From: Paraclostridium sordellii
GTDB lineage: Bacteria; Bacillota; Clostridia; Peptostreptococcales; Peptostreptococcaceae
Length of the DNA: 64,000 nt
Direction of reading: 5' to 3'
NCBI RefSeq assembly: GCF_000953675.1
Contig: NZ_LN679998.1
Coordinates: 1,573,911-1,637,910, forward strand
The position numbers and the translations under genes were made by a program. Each line of letters starts with the position of its first letter. Positions within the stretch are counted from its first letter, which is position 1. Of this stretch, positions 32,806 to 41,635 are shown in pieces. Below the pieces are notes generated by a model. It was not told the origin of the DNA. It ran no database searches and was given only the letters and a program-made list of their open reading frames with translations.

Positions 32806-34722
32806 ATGAGCGAAACAATTAGAGAAAGATTAGAAGGTCGTGTAAGTTATCATGATTCAGTTGAAGAAATGTTAAAAAGAATACAAACTGATGGACTTTC
32901 AAGTGTGTTTTCAAGATGGGACCCACAAGAAAAAATGAGATGTAAGTTTTGTCTTCAAGGTTTAAGCTGTCAATTATGTACACATGGTCCTTGTAGAATT
33001 AATGAAAAAACAGGAGTTGATAAAGGAGTTTGTGGTATAGGCGCAGATGCCATGGCTATGAGAAACTTCCTTATGAGAAATATAATGGGTGCAGCTACAT
33101 ATGGGCATCATGCATTTGAGGCATTTAGAACACTTAGATCTACTGGTGAAGGTAAATCTCCATTTAAAATAAAAGATGAATCTAAATTAAGATGGATGTG
33201 TGAGAAAGTAGGAATAGATTCTAATCAAGATATTAATAAACTGGCTATTCAATTAGCTGATTTACTTGATAAGGAAATGAAGGTAGGGCCAGACCAACCT
33301 AGTATAATGACAGAAGCATTTGCTCCCAAAAAAAGAAAATCAGTATGGAAAGAACTTCATATTTATCCATCTGGAGTTCAACATGAAGTTGAAAACTCAA
33401 TTGCAAGCTGTTTAACAAACGTAGATGGAGATTATGTATCGCTTGCTATAAAAGGTCTTAGATTAGGATTATCAACTATATATACGGCACAAATAGGTCT
33501 TGAAATGGTACAAGATATATTATTTGGAACACCCATGCCTCATGAAGTTAATGTAGACTTAGGTATAATGGATCCTGACTATGTAAACATTGTATTTAAT
33601 GGACATCAACCTTGGATAGGAGCACTTACAATAGAAAAACTTAGAAAAGGTGAATATAAAAATGAGGCTATAGAGGCAGGAGCTAAAGGTATTAGAGTCG
33701 TTGGTTCTATTGAAACAGGACAAGAGTTGCTACAAAGATATGAAGTTGACGATATATTTGTTGGGCTTATGGGTAACTGGTTAGCCATAGAACCACTACT
33801 TGCTACTGGTACTGTAGATGCAATCGCTATGGACGAAAATTGTTCACCACCAGCTATAGATCAATATGCTGAAAAATATCAAGTGGCATTAGTTAGCATA
33901 AGTACAATAATAGGTGTACCTGGTACAGAACATAAGATACCATATTACCCAGAAAAAGCTAATGAAATGTCAGACAATTTAATCAAAATAGCAATAGACA
34001 ACTTCAAGAAAAGACATGGTAAAATTAAACCTATGGTACCTAAACATGTTACAAAAGCTATAGCAGGATTCTCAACAGAAGCCGTTTTAGGTGTTCTTGG
34101 AAATAAACTTGATCCATTAGTTGATGTAATTACAGCAGGTAAAATAAAAGGTATTGTTGCACTTGCAAACTGCTCTACATTAAGAAATGGACCACAAGAC
34201 TGGAATACAGTTAATATAACAAAAGAACTAATAAAAAAAGATATATTAGTAGTAGCTGGAGGTTGTGGTAATCACGCTCTTGAAGTAGCAGGATTATGCA
34301 ACTTAAATTCTGCAGAAGAATATGCCGGAGAAGGTTTAAAAGAAATATGTGATATGCTTAAAATACCTCCAGTACTAAGCTTTGGGACTTGTACTGATAC
34401 TGGTAGAATTTCAATGCTAGTTACTGCATTAGCAGATCATCTTGATGTCGATATTCCAGAGCTTCCAATAGCAGTTACTGCTCCAGAGTGGATGGAACAA
34501 AAAGCTACTATAGATGGCATGTTTGCAGTAGCATATGGAGCATATACACATTTATCTCCTACTCCGTTTGTTACTGGCGCTCCTAATTTAGTAAAACTTC
34601 TTACAGAAGAAGTTGAGAATTTAACAGGTGGTAAAGTAGCATTAGGAGATGATCCTATAGAAGCTGCGAAGGCTATAGAGGCTCATATAATAAGTAAAAG
34701 ACAAAAACTTGGATTAAAATAA
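32806..34722 (+). CDS. cooS: CooS-like Ni/Fe-S CO dehydrogenase homologue with Cys-to-Glu C-cluster change
   Basis: A 638-residue homodimeric-CODH-type protein. The N-terminus has C46, C49, C55, C58, C63 and C76 for the D- and B-type clusters (RCKFC, CQLCTHGPC, GVCG). C-cluster ligands align with C. hydrogenoformans CODH-II: H267 (GHQP, H261), C346 (C333), C456 (C446), C487 (C476), C529 (C526). The site of Cys295, GICCTG in CODH-II, reads GSIETG here, so Glu303 replaces it. Lys566 and the HH of YGHHAFEAF keep likely acid-base residues. There is no cooC, cooF or acetyl-CoA synthase nearby. A His/Glu/Cys set resembles hybrid cluster protein and the atypical CODH-V, so CO oxidation is doubtful. 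Confidence 0.88.
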   Translation: MSETIRERLEGRVSYHDSVEEMLKRIQTDGLSSVFSRWDPQEKMRCKFCLQGLSCQLCTHGPCRINEKTGVDKGVCGIGADAMAMRNFLMRNIMGAATYGHHAFEAFRTLRSTGEGKSPFKIKDESKLRWMCEKVGIDSNQDINKLAIQLADLLDKEMKVGPDQPSIMTEAFAPKKRKSVWKELHIYPSGVQHEVENSIASCLTNVDGDYVSLAIKGLRLGLSTIYTAQIGLEMVQDILFGTPMPHEVNVDLGIMDPDYVNIVFNGHQPWIGALTIEKLRKGEYKNEAIEAGAKGIRVVGSIETGQELLQRYEVDDIFVGLMGNWLAIEPLLATGTVDAIAMDENCSPPAIDQYAEKYQVALVSISTIIGVPGTEHKIPYYPEKANEMSDNLIKIAIDNFKKRHGKIKPMVPKHVTKAIAGFSTEAVLGVLGNKLDPLVDVITAGKIKGIVALANCSTLRNGPQDWNTVNITKELIKKDILVVAGGCGNHALEVAGLCNLNSAEEYAGEGLKEICDMLKIPPVLSFGTCTDTGRISMLVTALADHLDVDIPELPIAVTAPEWMEQKATIDGMFAVAYGAYTHLSPTPFVTGAPNLVKLLTEEVENLTGGKVALGDDPIEAAKAIEAHIISKRQKLGLK

Positions 34723-34795
34723 TGTTTTTTAATAAATTGACTATATTTTAATACAGTATTAAAAGAAAAGATATATAATCTACAAAATAAATATA

Positions 34796-34832
34796 AAAAT
34801 CGAAGGTTAGTTAAATATCCTTCGATTTTTAT
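34796..34832 (+). terminator. Terminator of the CooS-like gene
   Basis: AAAAATCGAAGG pairs with CCTTCGATTTTT around a 12-base loop. Confidence 0.9.
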
Positions 34833-34964
34833 ATTTATATAAGTTTCAAATAATCTTGAATATGTAGAACTTCATATGATAAGATAAGGAAAAATATTTC
34901 TTAAGATGGGGAGGTATATAGGGGTAGAGAAGAATTAAATGCCTAAATACTGAATTTAATTAAA

Positions 34965-35052
34965 TAATTAATATTTCGTGAGAAGTTAGAAAATATCAAA
35001 AGAGTGAACATATTGTATATAATCAATTTCAAGATGTTCACTCTTTTTAAAT
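34965..35052 (+). repeat. Dispersed hairpin element, copy 2
   Basis: AAAAGAGTGAACAT (34998-35011) pairs with ATGTTCACTCTTTTT (35034-35047). The left flank TTTCGTGAGAAGTTAGAAAA matches copy 1 at 29653-29740. The cooS terminator already lies upstream and the next gene runs the other way, so this copy ends no obvious transcript. The rest of 34833-35142 shows nothing else. Confidence 0.65.
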
Positions 35053-35142
35053 ATAAATTGTTTCTTAAATCTAAATTTAGAAACTAAATATATCTTTTAA
35101 CTTTATAAAAATTATATTAGAAATTTTATGTTAAAATTAATT

Positions 35143-35913
35143 TTATATAAAAGGTACGCATAATTTACAGTTATCTATAGGTGAATCTATAAGTTTACAG
35201 TTAACTCCAAATACCTCTTTTATAAGATTTTCATTTATAACATCATCTTTATGACCTTTAACAAGTATATTTCCATTTTTTATTGCAACTATATTATCAG
35301 CATATTTTAAAGCATGATTTATATCATGGATAACCATTACTATTGTCCTATTTTCTTTTTCATTTAAATTTTTTAAAATATCAAGTATTTCTAATTGATA
35401 TTTTATATCTAAATGGTTTGTAGGTTCATCTAGAAGTATTATATCTGTATTTTGTGCTAGAGCTAATGCAATCCAAGCCCTTTGTCTTTGTCCTCCAGAT
35501 AAACTATCTAAAGTTCTATCCTTATCATCTATAAGACCAACTTTTTTTATAGAATCTAAGACTATTTCTTCATCTTTCTTACTCCAAAATGATAGTAAAC
35601 TGTGATAAGGGTATCTTCCTTGTTTTACTAAATCATAAATAGTTAAATCTTCTGGAGCATTGCTACTTTGGGGAAGCATTGCTAGTAACTTAGAAACTTC
35701 CTTTGAAGGCATATTAAGAATATCTTTATTTTCCATTTCTATAGATCCATTTTTAGGCATAAGTATTCTTGCTATAGCTTTTATTAATGTAGACTTTCCA
35801 CATCCATTAGAGCCAATTAATGCTGTAATTTTTCCTTTTTCTATTTCTAAAATTATATTATCTAATATAATTTTTTCATCGTAACATAATTTTAAGTCTT
35901 TTACTTTTATCAT
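35143..35913 (-). CDS. Iron-siderophore ABC transporter ATPase (FepC type)
   Basis: A 256-residue ATPase: Walker A GSNGCGKST, Q-loop LPQSSNAPEDLTIYDLVKQGRYP, signature LSGGQRQRAWIALAL, Walker B DIILLDEPTNHLDI and VIHDINHAL. TIYDLVKQGRYP after the Q-loop is diagnostic of FepC/FhuC/BtuD-type siderophore and cobalamin importers. It is the last of three leftward genes, 2 bases after the second permease. The Fur-type sites upstream of the set argue for iron rather than cobalamin. Confidence 0.9.
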   Translation of the reverse strand: MIKVKDLKLCYDEKIILDNIILEIEKGKITALIGSNGCGKSTLIKAIARILMPKNGSIEMENKDILNMPSKEVSKLLAMLPQSSNAPEDLTIYDLVKQGRYPYHSLLSFWSKKDEEIVLDSIKKVGLIDDKDRTLDSLSGGQRQRAWIALALAQNTDIILLDEPTNHLDIKYQLEILDILKNLNEKENRTIVMVIHDINHALKYADNIVAIKNGNILVKGHKDDVINENLIKEVFGVNCKLIDSPIDNCKLCVPFI

Positions 35914-35915
35914 TT

Positions 35916-36941
35916 TTATCTCCCTTTTGAATATTTTCTATTTTTTATTAAAAGATATATAAAGTAAGGTGCTCCTATTGAAGCTGTAAAAATACCTATA
36001 GGTAAATCTTGTGGATAGAATAACCATTTAGAAGCAAAGTCAGCCACTAAAGTTATAATTCCACCTATAAGTATTGAAAGGGGAATTAAATTCTCAAACT
36101 TTGAATCTACAAGTTTTCTAGAAATATGAGGAGCTATTAAACCTACAAAGCCTATACCCCCTCCAATAGTTACAGCTCCTGCTGTTAATCCTGCTGAGAT
36201 ACATAATAGTATTAATCTACTCTTACGTAAGTTATTTCCAAGAACCGTTACTACATCATCATCTAATTGATGTAGATTTAAATCTTTTATAAATATTACT
36301 GCAATTATGGCAAAAACAAAGAATGTTGATGTTATCATTATTACATGATTCCAATTGGAGCCATATATAGTACCAGTTATCCAAGTTGTAGCTTCTTTTA
36401 TAAATATTACAGGACCATTTATAATAAGAATATTGGTTAATGCTTTACAAATGGCTGAAACTCCAATTCCTATTATAATTAATTTACTTGTTGAAGTAGA
36501 TTTTCCATAAATAAAGAAAATCACTAGTAGTGCTAAAAATGAAAATGCAAAAGTAAATATAGGCATATATAGTATCGATGTTGTTAATGAGTTATTTTTA
36601 GGATCTGTAAAAATAGTTAGAAATACTAATGCCCCAACAGATCCACCATTTACTATCCCTAATATATCAGGTGATGCCAAAGGATTTTTAACTACGCCTT
36701 GAAGTATAGATCCAGCTAATGCTAAAGATGCTCCAACAAAAAATGCAACAAGAACTCTTGGTAATCTTATATTCATTACTAAAACAGAGGAAAAACCTGT
36801 ATCTATTCCTACTATACTTTTTAATACATCTAATGGATTTACCATTACTTCTCCAAATCCTAAAGAGAATGTAATAAGTAAAGATGTAATAAATAATAAA
36901 ATACAACTTAGCTTAATAGTTTTTTTGCTAACATTAATCAT
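35916..36941 (-). CDS. Iron-siderophore ABC transporter permease (FecCD family)
   Basis: A 341-residue permease with about nine membrane helices. RLPRVLVAFFVGASLALAG and GGGIGFVGLIAPHISRKLV are FecCD/BtuC signatures; the second contacts the ATPase. The C-terminus DLPIGIFTASIGAPYFIYLL is also typical. It overlaps the upstream permease gene by one base, indicating translational coupling and a heterodimeric channel. Confidence 0.9.
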   Translation of the reverse strand: MINVSKKTIKLSCILLFITSLLITFSLGFGEVMVNPLDVLKSIVGIDTGFSSVLVMNIRLPRVLVAFFVGASLALAGSILQGVVKNPLASPDILGIVNGGSVGALVFLTIFTDPKNNSLTTSILYMPIFTFAFSFLALLVIFFIYGKSTSTSKLIIIGIGVSAICKALTNILIINGPVIFIKEATTWITGTIYGSNWNHVIMITSTFFVFAIIAVIFIKDLNLHQLDDDVVTVLGNNLRKSRLILLCISAGLTAGAVTIGGGIGFVGLIAPHISRKLVDSKFENLIPLSILIGGIITLVADFASKWLFYPQDLPIGIFTASIGAPYFIYLLIKNRKYSKGR

Positions 36942-37945
36942 TAATTATTCCTCCTTTTTGCAATGTATATAAAGAATGGACCACCTATAAGTGCAGTTAA
37001 TGCTCCAACTGGAACTTCTTTTGGATAAATTATAAATCTTGACATTATATCTGCAAGTAATAATATAGACGAACCTGTTAATACAGAAAAAGGTATAAGC
37101 CATCTATAATCTGTACCAATAAATTTATTAACTATATGTGGAGTTACAAGTCCAATAAATGCTACAGGCCCTGCAAGCGCTACTGACACACCGGATAAAA
37201 CTGCAACCATGGCTATTATAACTATTTTTAAATGTAGAGTTTTCATTCCTAAAGATCTTGCCATCTCTTCTCCTAATGAGAATACATTAAGTTTTTTTCC
37301 AATAAATAATGTTGATGCTATTGCTATTAATATTATTGGGGTAAACTGAAGAATAAGTTCCATTTTTTTACCTTCAACAGAACCTGTCATCCAATAGACA
37401 ACTTGTTCTAAAGCAACATCATTTTTATATAAAATACCTTGTGTTAAAGAAAATAATAATGCCGATAAAGCAGTTCCACCTAATGTTAAATCCATAGGCC
37501 TTACATCTTTAAAAAGGCCTCCTGATAATATAAAAACTAATACTGAAGCAAATAGAGCTCCAAAGAAAGCTATCCATACAAGACCTAGTGTAGATATTTG
37601 TGGTATATAAGTCATGGCTATAACTAAAGCGAATACCGCTCCAGAATTTATCCCCAGTATACTTGGAGAAGCTAATTTATTTCTTGTTATTCCTTGAGTT
37701 AAAAGGCCTCCTACCCCAAGAGCACCTCCAACTAAAATAGCATTTAAAGTTCTTGGAACTCTAGATGTTTTTATAATTATATGCTCTTGAGAATTATTGA
37801 AGTTTTTATATGCATCTATAACCGTATTGTAAGATGTATGTATAAAACCTTTAGTAATGCTTAAATAACATAATATAAAGATTAGTGATATTAACACTAG
37901 AAGTAATACGGTTTTGCCTTTATTACTTTTTGAAAAATTTTTCAT
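36941..37945 (-). CDS. Iron-siderophore ABC transporter permease (FecCD family)
   Basis: A 334-residue permease, first gene of the leftward operon. RVPRTLNAILVGGALGVGG, LAGPVAFIGLVTPHIVNKF and the C-terminal VPVGALTALIGGPFFIYI mark the FecCD family. It has about nine to ten membrane helices. The start at 37945 follows GGAGGCAAAGGT, and the Fur-box cluster lies just upstream. It pairs with the next permease and with the divergently encoded lipoprotein. Confidence 0.9.
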   Translation of the reverse strand: MKNFSKSNKGKTVLLLVLISLIFILCYLSITKGFIHTSYNTVIDAYKNFNNSQEHIIIKTSRVPRTLNAILVGGALGVGGLLTQGITRNKLASPSILGINSGAVFALVIAMTYIPQISTLGLVWIAFFGALFASVLVFILSGGLFKDVRPMDLTLGGTALSALLFSLTQGILYKNDVALEQVVYWMTGSVEGKKMELILQFTPIILIAIASTLFIGKKLNVFSLGEEMARSLGMKTLHLKIVIIAMVAVLSGVSVALAGPVAFIGLVTPHIVNKFIGTDYRWLIPFSVLTGSSILLLADIMSRFIIYPKEVPVGALTALIGGPFFIYIAKRRNN

Positions 37946-37967
37946 ACCTTTGCCTCCATTTTGTCTT

Positions 37968-38040
37968 ATTGAAAAAGAATATCAATTCTTATTGATATTC
38001 TTTTTCAATTATGATATCATAATCGAAAAAGAATATCTAC
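37968..38040. promoter_or_regulatory. Triple Fur-box operator between divergent iron-uptake genes
   Basis: ATTGAAAAAGAATATCAAT (37968-37986) and its exact inverse ATTGATATTCTTTTTCAAT (37991-38009) form a 19-bp inverted repeat around TCTT. A third related copy, ATCGAAAAAGAATATCTAC, is at 38022-38040, and the palindrome ATGATATCAT sits at 38011-38020. Each 19-mer matches the clostridial Fur box form. Fur with iron should silence both directions. Confidence 0.8.
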
Positions 38041-38084
38041 ATTATTCGACAAAATTTATAAAAATAATAGGAGGGTTACTACAT

Positions 38085-39038
38085 ATGCAAAAAAAAATTA
38101 TATCTATAATTTCGTTAAGCGTAATAACTATGGGCTTACTTGCTGGATGCTCAAGCCCATCTTCAGATAAAGCTGAAGAAACATCGAAGGGAAAGACTGT
38201 ATCTATACAAGATGCTATGGGAACATCAGAAGTTCCTATAAATCCTAAGAGGGTCGTTGTATTAACTAACGAAGGTACTGAGGCTCTGCTTTCTCTTGGA
38301 GTTAAACCAGTAGGAGCTGTAACTGGTGTTACTGGTGAATGGTATGACCATACAAAAAAAGAATTAGAAGGTGTAAAACCTCTTGGGAAAGAAAAATCTG
38401 TAAATATAGAAGCTATTGCTGCTTTAAAGCCAGATTTAATAATTGGTAATAAAATGAGACATGAAAAAATATATGATCAATTAAAGTCAATAGCTCCAAC
38501 GGTTTACTCAGATACTATAAGAGGTGCATGGAAAGATAATTTCAATTTCTATGCTAAAGTTTTGAATAAAGAAGCTGAAGGTGAAAAAGCTATAAAAGAA
38601 TATGAAGATAAAGTAGCTTACATACAAGATAATTACAAAGACAAATTAGATAGTGAAGTATCACTAGTTAGATTTATGGATGGAAAAACTAGAATATATC
38701 TTGGAGATACTTTCGCAGGAACTATTCTTAAAGAAATAGGATTTAAAAGACCAAAAGCTCAACAAGGAACAGAATTTGTTAATGAAATTGGTAAAGAAAG
38801 GTTAAAAGAAGCTGAGGGAGATGTAATGTTCTATTTTACTTATGAGTTAGGTGATGGGAAAGGACTTGCTAGAGAAACTGAATGGATAAACGATTCATTA
38901 TTTAAATCTTTAGATGTAGTCAAAAATAATAAAGCAATTAAAGTAAATGACACTATATGGAATACAGCTGGGGGTATAAAAGCTGCTAACTTAATGCTTG
39001 ATGATTTAACTGATATATTAAAAGAGGGTAAATTTTAA
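38085..39038 (+). CDS. Iron-siderophore substrate-binding lipoprotein (FecB/FepB type)
   Basis: A 317-residue lipoprotein: MQKKIISIISLSVITMG then the lipobox LLAGC. Family landmarks are VSIQDAMGTSEVPINPKRVVV, LKPDLIIGNKMR and the C-terminal NTAGGIKAANLMLDDL. I start at ATG 38085, after AGGAGG; an upstream extension of the frame runs through the Fur boxes and into the divergent gene. It binds ferric siderophore or ferric citrate outside the cell and delivers it to the divergently encoded FecCD/FepC complex. The siderophore is unknown. Confidence 0.88.
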   Translation: MQKKIISIISLSVITMGLLAGCSSPSSDKAEETSKGKTVSIQDAMGTSEVPINPKRVVVLTNEGTEALLSLGVKPVGAVTGVTGEWYDHTKKELEGVKPLGKEKSVNIEAIAALKPDLIIGNKMRHEKIYDQLKSIAPTVYSDTIRGAWKDNFNFYAKVLNKEAEGEKAIKEYEDKVAYIQDNYKDKLDSEVSLVRFMDGKTRIYLGDTFAGTILKEIGFKRPKAQQGTEFVNEIGKERLKEAEGDVMFYFTYELGDGKGLARETEWINDSLFKSLDVVKNNKAIKVNDTIWNTAGGIKAANLMLDDLTDILKEGKF

Positions 39039-39055
39039 ATAAAAACTCTATATTT

Positions 39056-39107
39056 TAAAGGCTGTGGAATGAACAATTTTTAATTATTCATTCCACAGTC
39101 CTTTTTT
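39056..39107 (+). terminator. Terminator of the binding-lipoprotein gene
   Basis: AAAGGCTGTGGAATGAA pairs with TTCATTCCACAGTCCTTT, followed by T. Confidence 0.88.
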
Positions 39108-39363
39108 ACTTACTAGGAGATTATAATTATTACATCCCTACACATTGCCATATAAACCACAAATTCATTTTCTACATCTAATTCTAATAAATTTTAATCC
39201 TAAATTATTGTAATCTCATGATCACGTCTTCTATAGTTTATTAATTCTTATGATCTTTAAGCATTAATCTAAATAAATTAAAAGCATAAATTATAGTTAT
39301 GACCGATCCAATTAAGGATAGAAAGTTTTGAAATAGGGTATACATCTATATTCAAAGGGGAAA

Positions 39364-39550
39364 ATGAAAAATAATAGGATATAGAGAAGAGTATGCAGAT
39401 TCTGTAATAAAAGATAATGAGAAGAGAAATAGTACATCAGTAATAGATTCTAGTTGTAGGGAGCGTATTTCTTCTATTATAGATAATAATTATGCTTCTA
39501 AAGAAAAAGTTAATGGACTAATCATGTATAGTGATATTTATACCTTGTAA
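39364..39550 (+). pseudogene. Possible frameshifted small gene, followed by a 17-bp hairpin
   Basis: AAAGGGG precedes ATG at 39364, but that frame stops after 6 codons. One base over, an open frame continues about 60 codons as IGYREEYADSVIKDNEKR and ends LIMYSDIYTL at 39550. A one-base shift would join them. Immediately after, ATATTGATAAGACATGG (39552-39568) pairs perfectly with CCATGTCTTATCAATAT (39587-39603), without a T tail. I do not recognise the product. The rest of 39108-39763 shows nothing clear. Confidence 0.35.
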
Positions 39551-39763
39551 TATATTGATAAGACATGGAGTATTGCACAAAATAACCCATGTCTTATCAA
39601 TATAAAATTATATTAAAGGATTAAAATGATTGTATATTTTGTTTGTTTAAATAAGAGTATATACTTAGAATTTAATTACTATCAATAATAAATTTTAATA
39701 GGTAATTTATGAAATAATAAATAATATATGCATTAAAACTTATTTAAGGCGGTGTGCTACAAT

Positions 39764-40477
39764 ATGAGTAAAATAACTAGAAGAGGATATGATGAAAATG
39801 ATAAAAAATGGTTTTCTAATAAAGAACTTATAAAATTAAAAAAAGCCAAGGAAGAAGTTGAATGGCTACTAAATAGGGATTATAAAATAGATAATGTAGT
39901 AAGCTTCGTATGTAATAGATACCAATTTTCAAATAGACAAAGAGATTGTATAAAAAGAATTGTATGTTCTGATGAAAAGAAAGAAATAAGAAAAAATAAA
40001 GAGTTATCTATAGATAAGATAAGTGAAGGATCCATATATATAGATGGATTTAATACTATAATAACTATAGAAGTCGCTTTGTCAAAAGGGACATTAATCA
40101 TAGGAAGTGATAAAAATATTAGAGATTTAGCTGGTCTTAGGGGTACATATAAAATTATTGATAAAACAGAAGAGGCTTTAACAATAATAGGTGACTTTTT
40201 AGATAAAAATAACTGTGAGTCAGTGATTTTTTATTTAGATGCTCCAGTATCTAACTCTGGAAATTTAAAGCATAAAATAATAGAAAGCTTCAAGCAAAGA
40301 AAAGTAGATATTAATGTAGAGCTGGTGAATAATCCAGATATTATTTTAGAAAAATTAGATAGAGTAATAAGTAGTGATGCTATAATAATTGATAAATGTA
40401 TAAGTTATTTTAATATGACTAGATGTATAATAGAAGAATATATACAAGATGCTAATATTATTAATTTAAATGATTAG
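39764..40477 (+). CDS. DUF434/DUF5616-type protein
   Basis: A 237-residue soluble protein. The N-terminal third (KKAKEEVEWLLNRDYKID, then SFVCNRYQFSNRQRDCIKRI) matches the DUF434 pattern. The remainder (YIDGFNTIITIEVALSKG, DKNIRDLAGLRGTYK, VIFYLDAPVSNSGNL) matches the linked DUF5616 region, which looks like a PIN/NYN-type nucleotide or RNA handling fold. I use ATG at 39764, after AAGGCGGTG; the GTG at 39752 lies inside that ribosome site. It is monocistronic. Biochemical function is not established for the family as far as I know. Confidence 0.72.
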   Translation: MSKITRRGYDENDKKWFSNKELIKLKKAKEEVEWLLNRDYKIDNVVSFVCNRYQFSNRQRDCIKRIVCSDEKKEIRKNKELSIDKISEGSIYIDGFNTIITIEVALSKGTLIIGSDKNIRDLAGLRGTYKIIDKTEEALTIIGDFLDKNNCESVIFYLDAPVSNSGNLKHKIIESFKQRKVDINVELVNNPDIILEKLDRVISSDAIIIDKCISYFNMTRCIIEEYIQDANIINLND

Positions 40478-40498
40478 TAAAGTAAAAGATTTAAAAGG

Positions 40499-40538
40499 AA
40501 AATCAAGCTTTACAGATTACTGCAAAGCTTGATTTTTT
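40499..40538. terminator. Bidirectional terminator
   Basis: AAAATCAAGCTTT pairs with AAAGCTTGATTTTTT between the convergent DUF434-type and DUF5692-type genes. Confidence 0.9.
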
Positions 40539-40539
40539 A

Positions 40540-41463
40540 TTATTCAGCAAATGCTTTTACCTCTTCATAACACTTTAGATCTGTATAAAGCTCACTTTTA
40601 TACGGATTTCGTTTTGTTTTTATTACTTTGTAAATCATATAAGCAAATAATGCTATATTAGCAAGAAGGGCAATTAAACTCACAATAAACAATGCATTTG
40701 GATTTTGTGTTGACTTAACAGCAAATTGTGAGTTATCAATAAATGCCGGATACGTCATTGCAAACATACACCAAAGAGCAAGTGTTTGTGCACGATGTTG
40801 TAACCAAGCACCTTTCTTAAGCGTAAAGGCAGCTACAGTTGGTGCAATTAGTAATGCAATACCACAGTACCAAGCATGATCACCTAAACAGTTATAAGTA
40901 TATGCAAAGTTCCAAAGATCATAAGCAATAATCCAGAACCAGCACATATCTGGCCATAACATATCTTGACTCTTATCTTTACTAATACAGATTCCTACCC
41001 AACCTGTAATAGTAATTATATTTAGGATTCCTGCAATACCATTTAAGTAATTCCAAGAGCCACTATACAATACTATGCCCTCAAATACTTCTTTTGTAAG
41101 ACCTAGTGAACCAATTTGGAAATCACGAGAAACAGCCTCAAGAATATTAATTGCAAGAATTAATGGTGGGAAATATAAAACCCATTTATGACTAGTAGCA
41201 TCTTTTAAGTGACGTATTAGCCAAAAACCAACACATCCTGCTAAAGCAGAGTAAACCTTTGCATAGTGAAACCAGTCATTGACACTAGTACCATAAGTAG
41301 TATTAGGCCATACAAATAATGTAAGGATGATTGGTAATATTATAAATAGAAAAACCCCACCCCATTTATAACGTCGTCCAATTTCATTTAATACAATTAA
41401 TACAATGAATACCAAAAATAACATAAGCCAATTAGTAATTGGTTGTGATTCAAATAAAAACAT
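40540..41463 (-). CDS. DUF5692-type membrane protein, paralogue 1
   Basis: A 307-residue protein with about nine or ten hydrophobic segments. Motifs shared with the gene at 45877 include NELGRR/NELGRS, VWPNTT/VWPTTA, YSALAGC, ILNIITI, GWVGICISKDKS/GWCGIFISKDKT, WIIAYDLWNFAYTYNC and KKGAWLQHRAQTLALW. The call follows the uncharacterised DUF5692 family. I start at ATG 41463 after GGGGGATAAC rather than at the far upstream in-frame codon. It lies downstream of, and is co-oriented with, the TetR gene's left flank, so TetR may control it too. The conserved Trp/Asp/His residues inside membrane segments could carry a cofactor. Confidence 0.72.
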   Translation of the reverse strand: MFLFESQPITNWLMLFLVFIVLIVLNEIGRRYKWGGVFLFIILPIILTLFVWPNTTYGTSVNDWFHYAKVYSALAGCVGFWLIRHLKDATSHKWVLYFPPLILAINILEAVSRDFQIGSLGLTKEVFEGIVLYSGSWNYLNGIAGILNIITITGWVGICISKDKSQDMLWPDMCWFWIIAYDLWNFAYTYNCLGDHAWYCGIALLIAPTVAAFTLKKGAWLQHRAQTLALWCMFAMTYPAFIDNSQFAVKSTQNPNALFIVSLIALLANIALFAYMIYKVIKTKRNPYKSELYTDLKCYEEVKAFAE

Positions 41464-41603
41464 AATGTTATCCCCCTTAGATATATAGTTATGAATCAAG
41501 ATTATTGTAACACTTTTAGTTAGAAATCGAAACATATTTGGGATTTTTTGGTATTTACTAAAAAATAAGAATTTTTAGATATTTATAACATTTATATTAA
41601 AAT

Positions 41604-41633
41604 AAAAAAGTCGCCTAATTAGCGACTCTTTTT
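41604..41633 (-). terminator. Terminator of the TetR gene
   Basis: AGTCGC and GCGACT form a 6-bp stem with an A tract to the left, which becomes the T tail on the minus strand. Confidence 0.8.
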
Positions 41634-41635
41634 AT

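Noticed and set aside
34860-34990. Possible short gene after GGGGAGG at about 34908
   Set aside because: The frames after that purine tract stop within a few codons.
37914-38084. N-terminal extension of the iron-binding lipoprotein
   Set aside because: It would run through the Fur boxes and overlap the divergent permease, and would hide the lipoprotein signal that starts at 38085.
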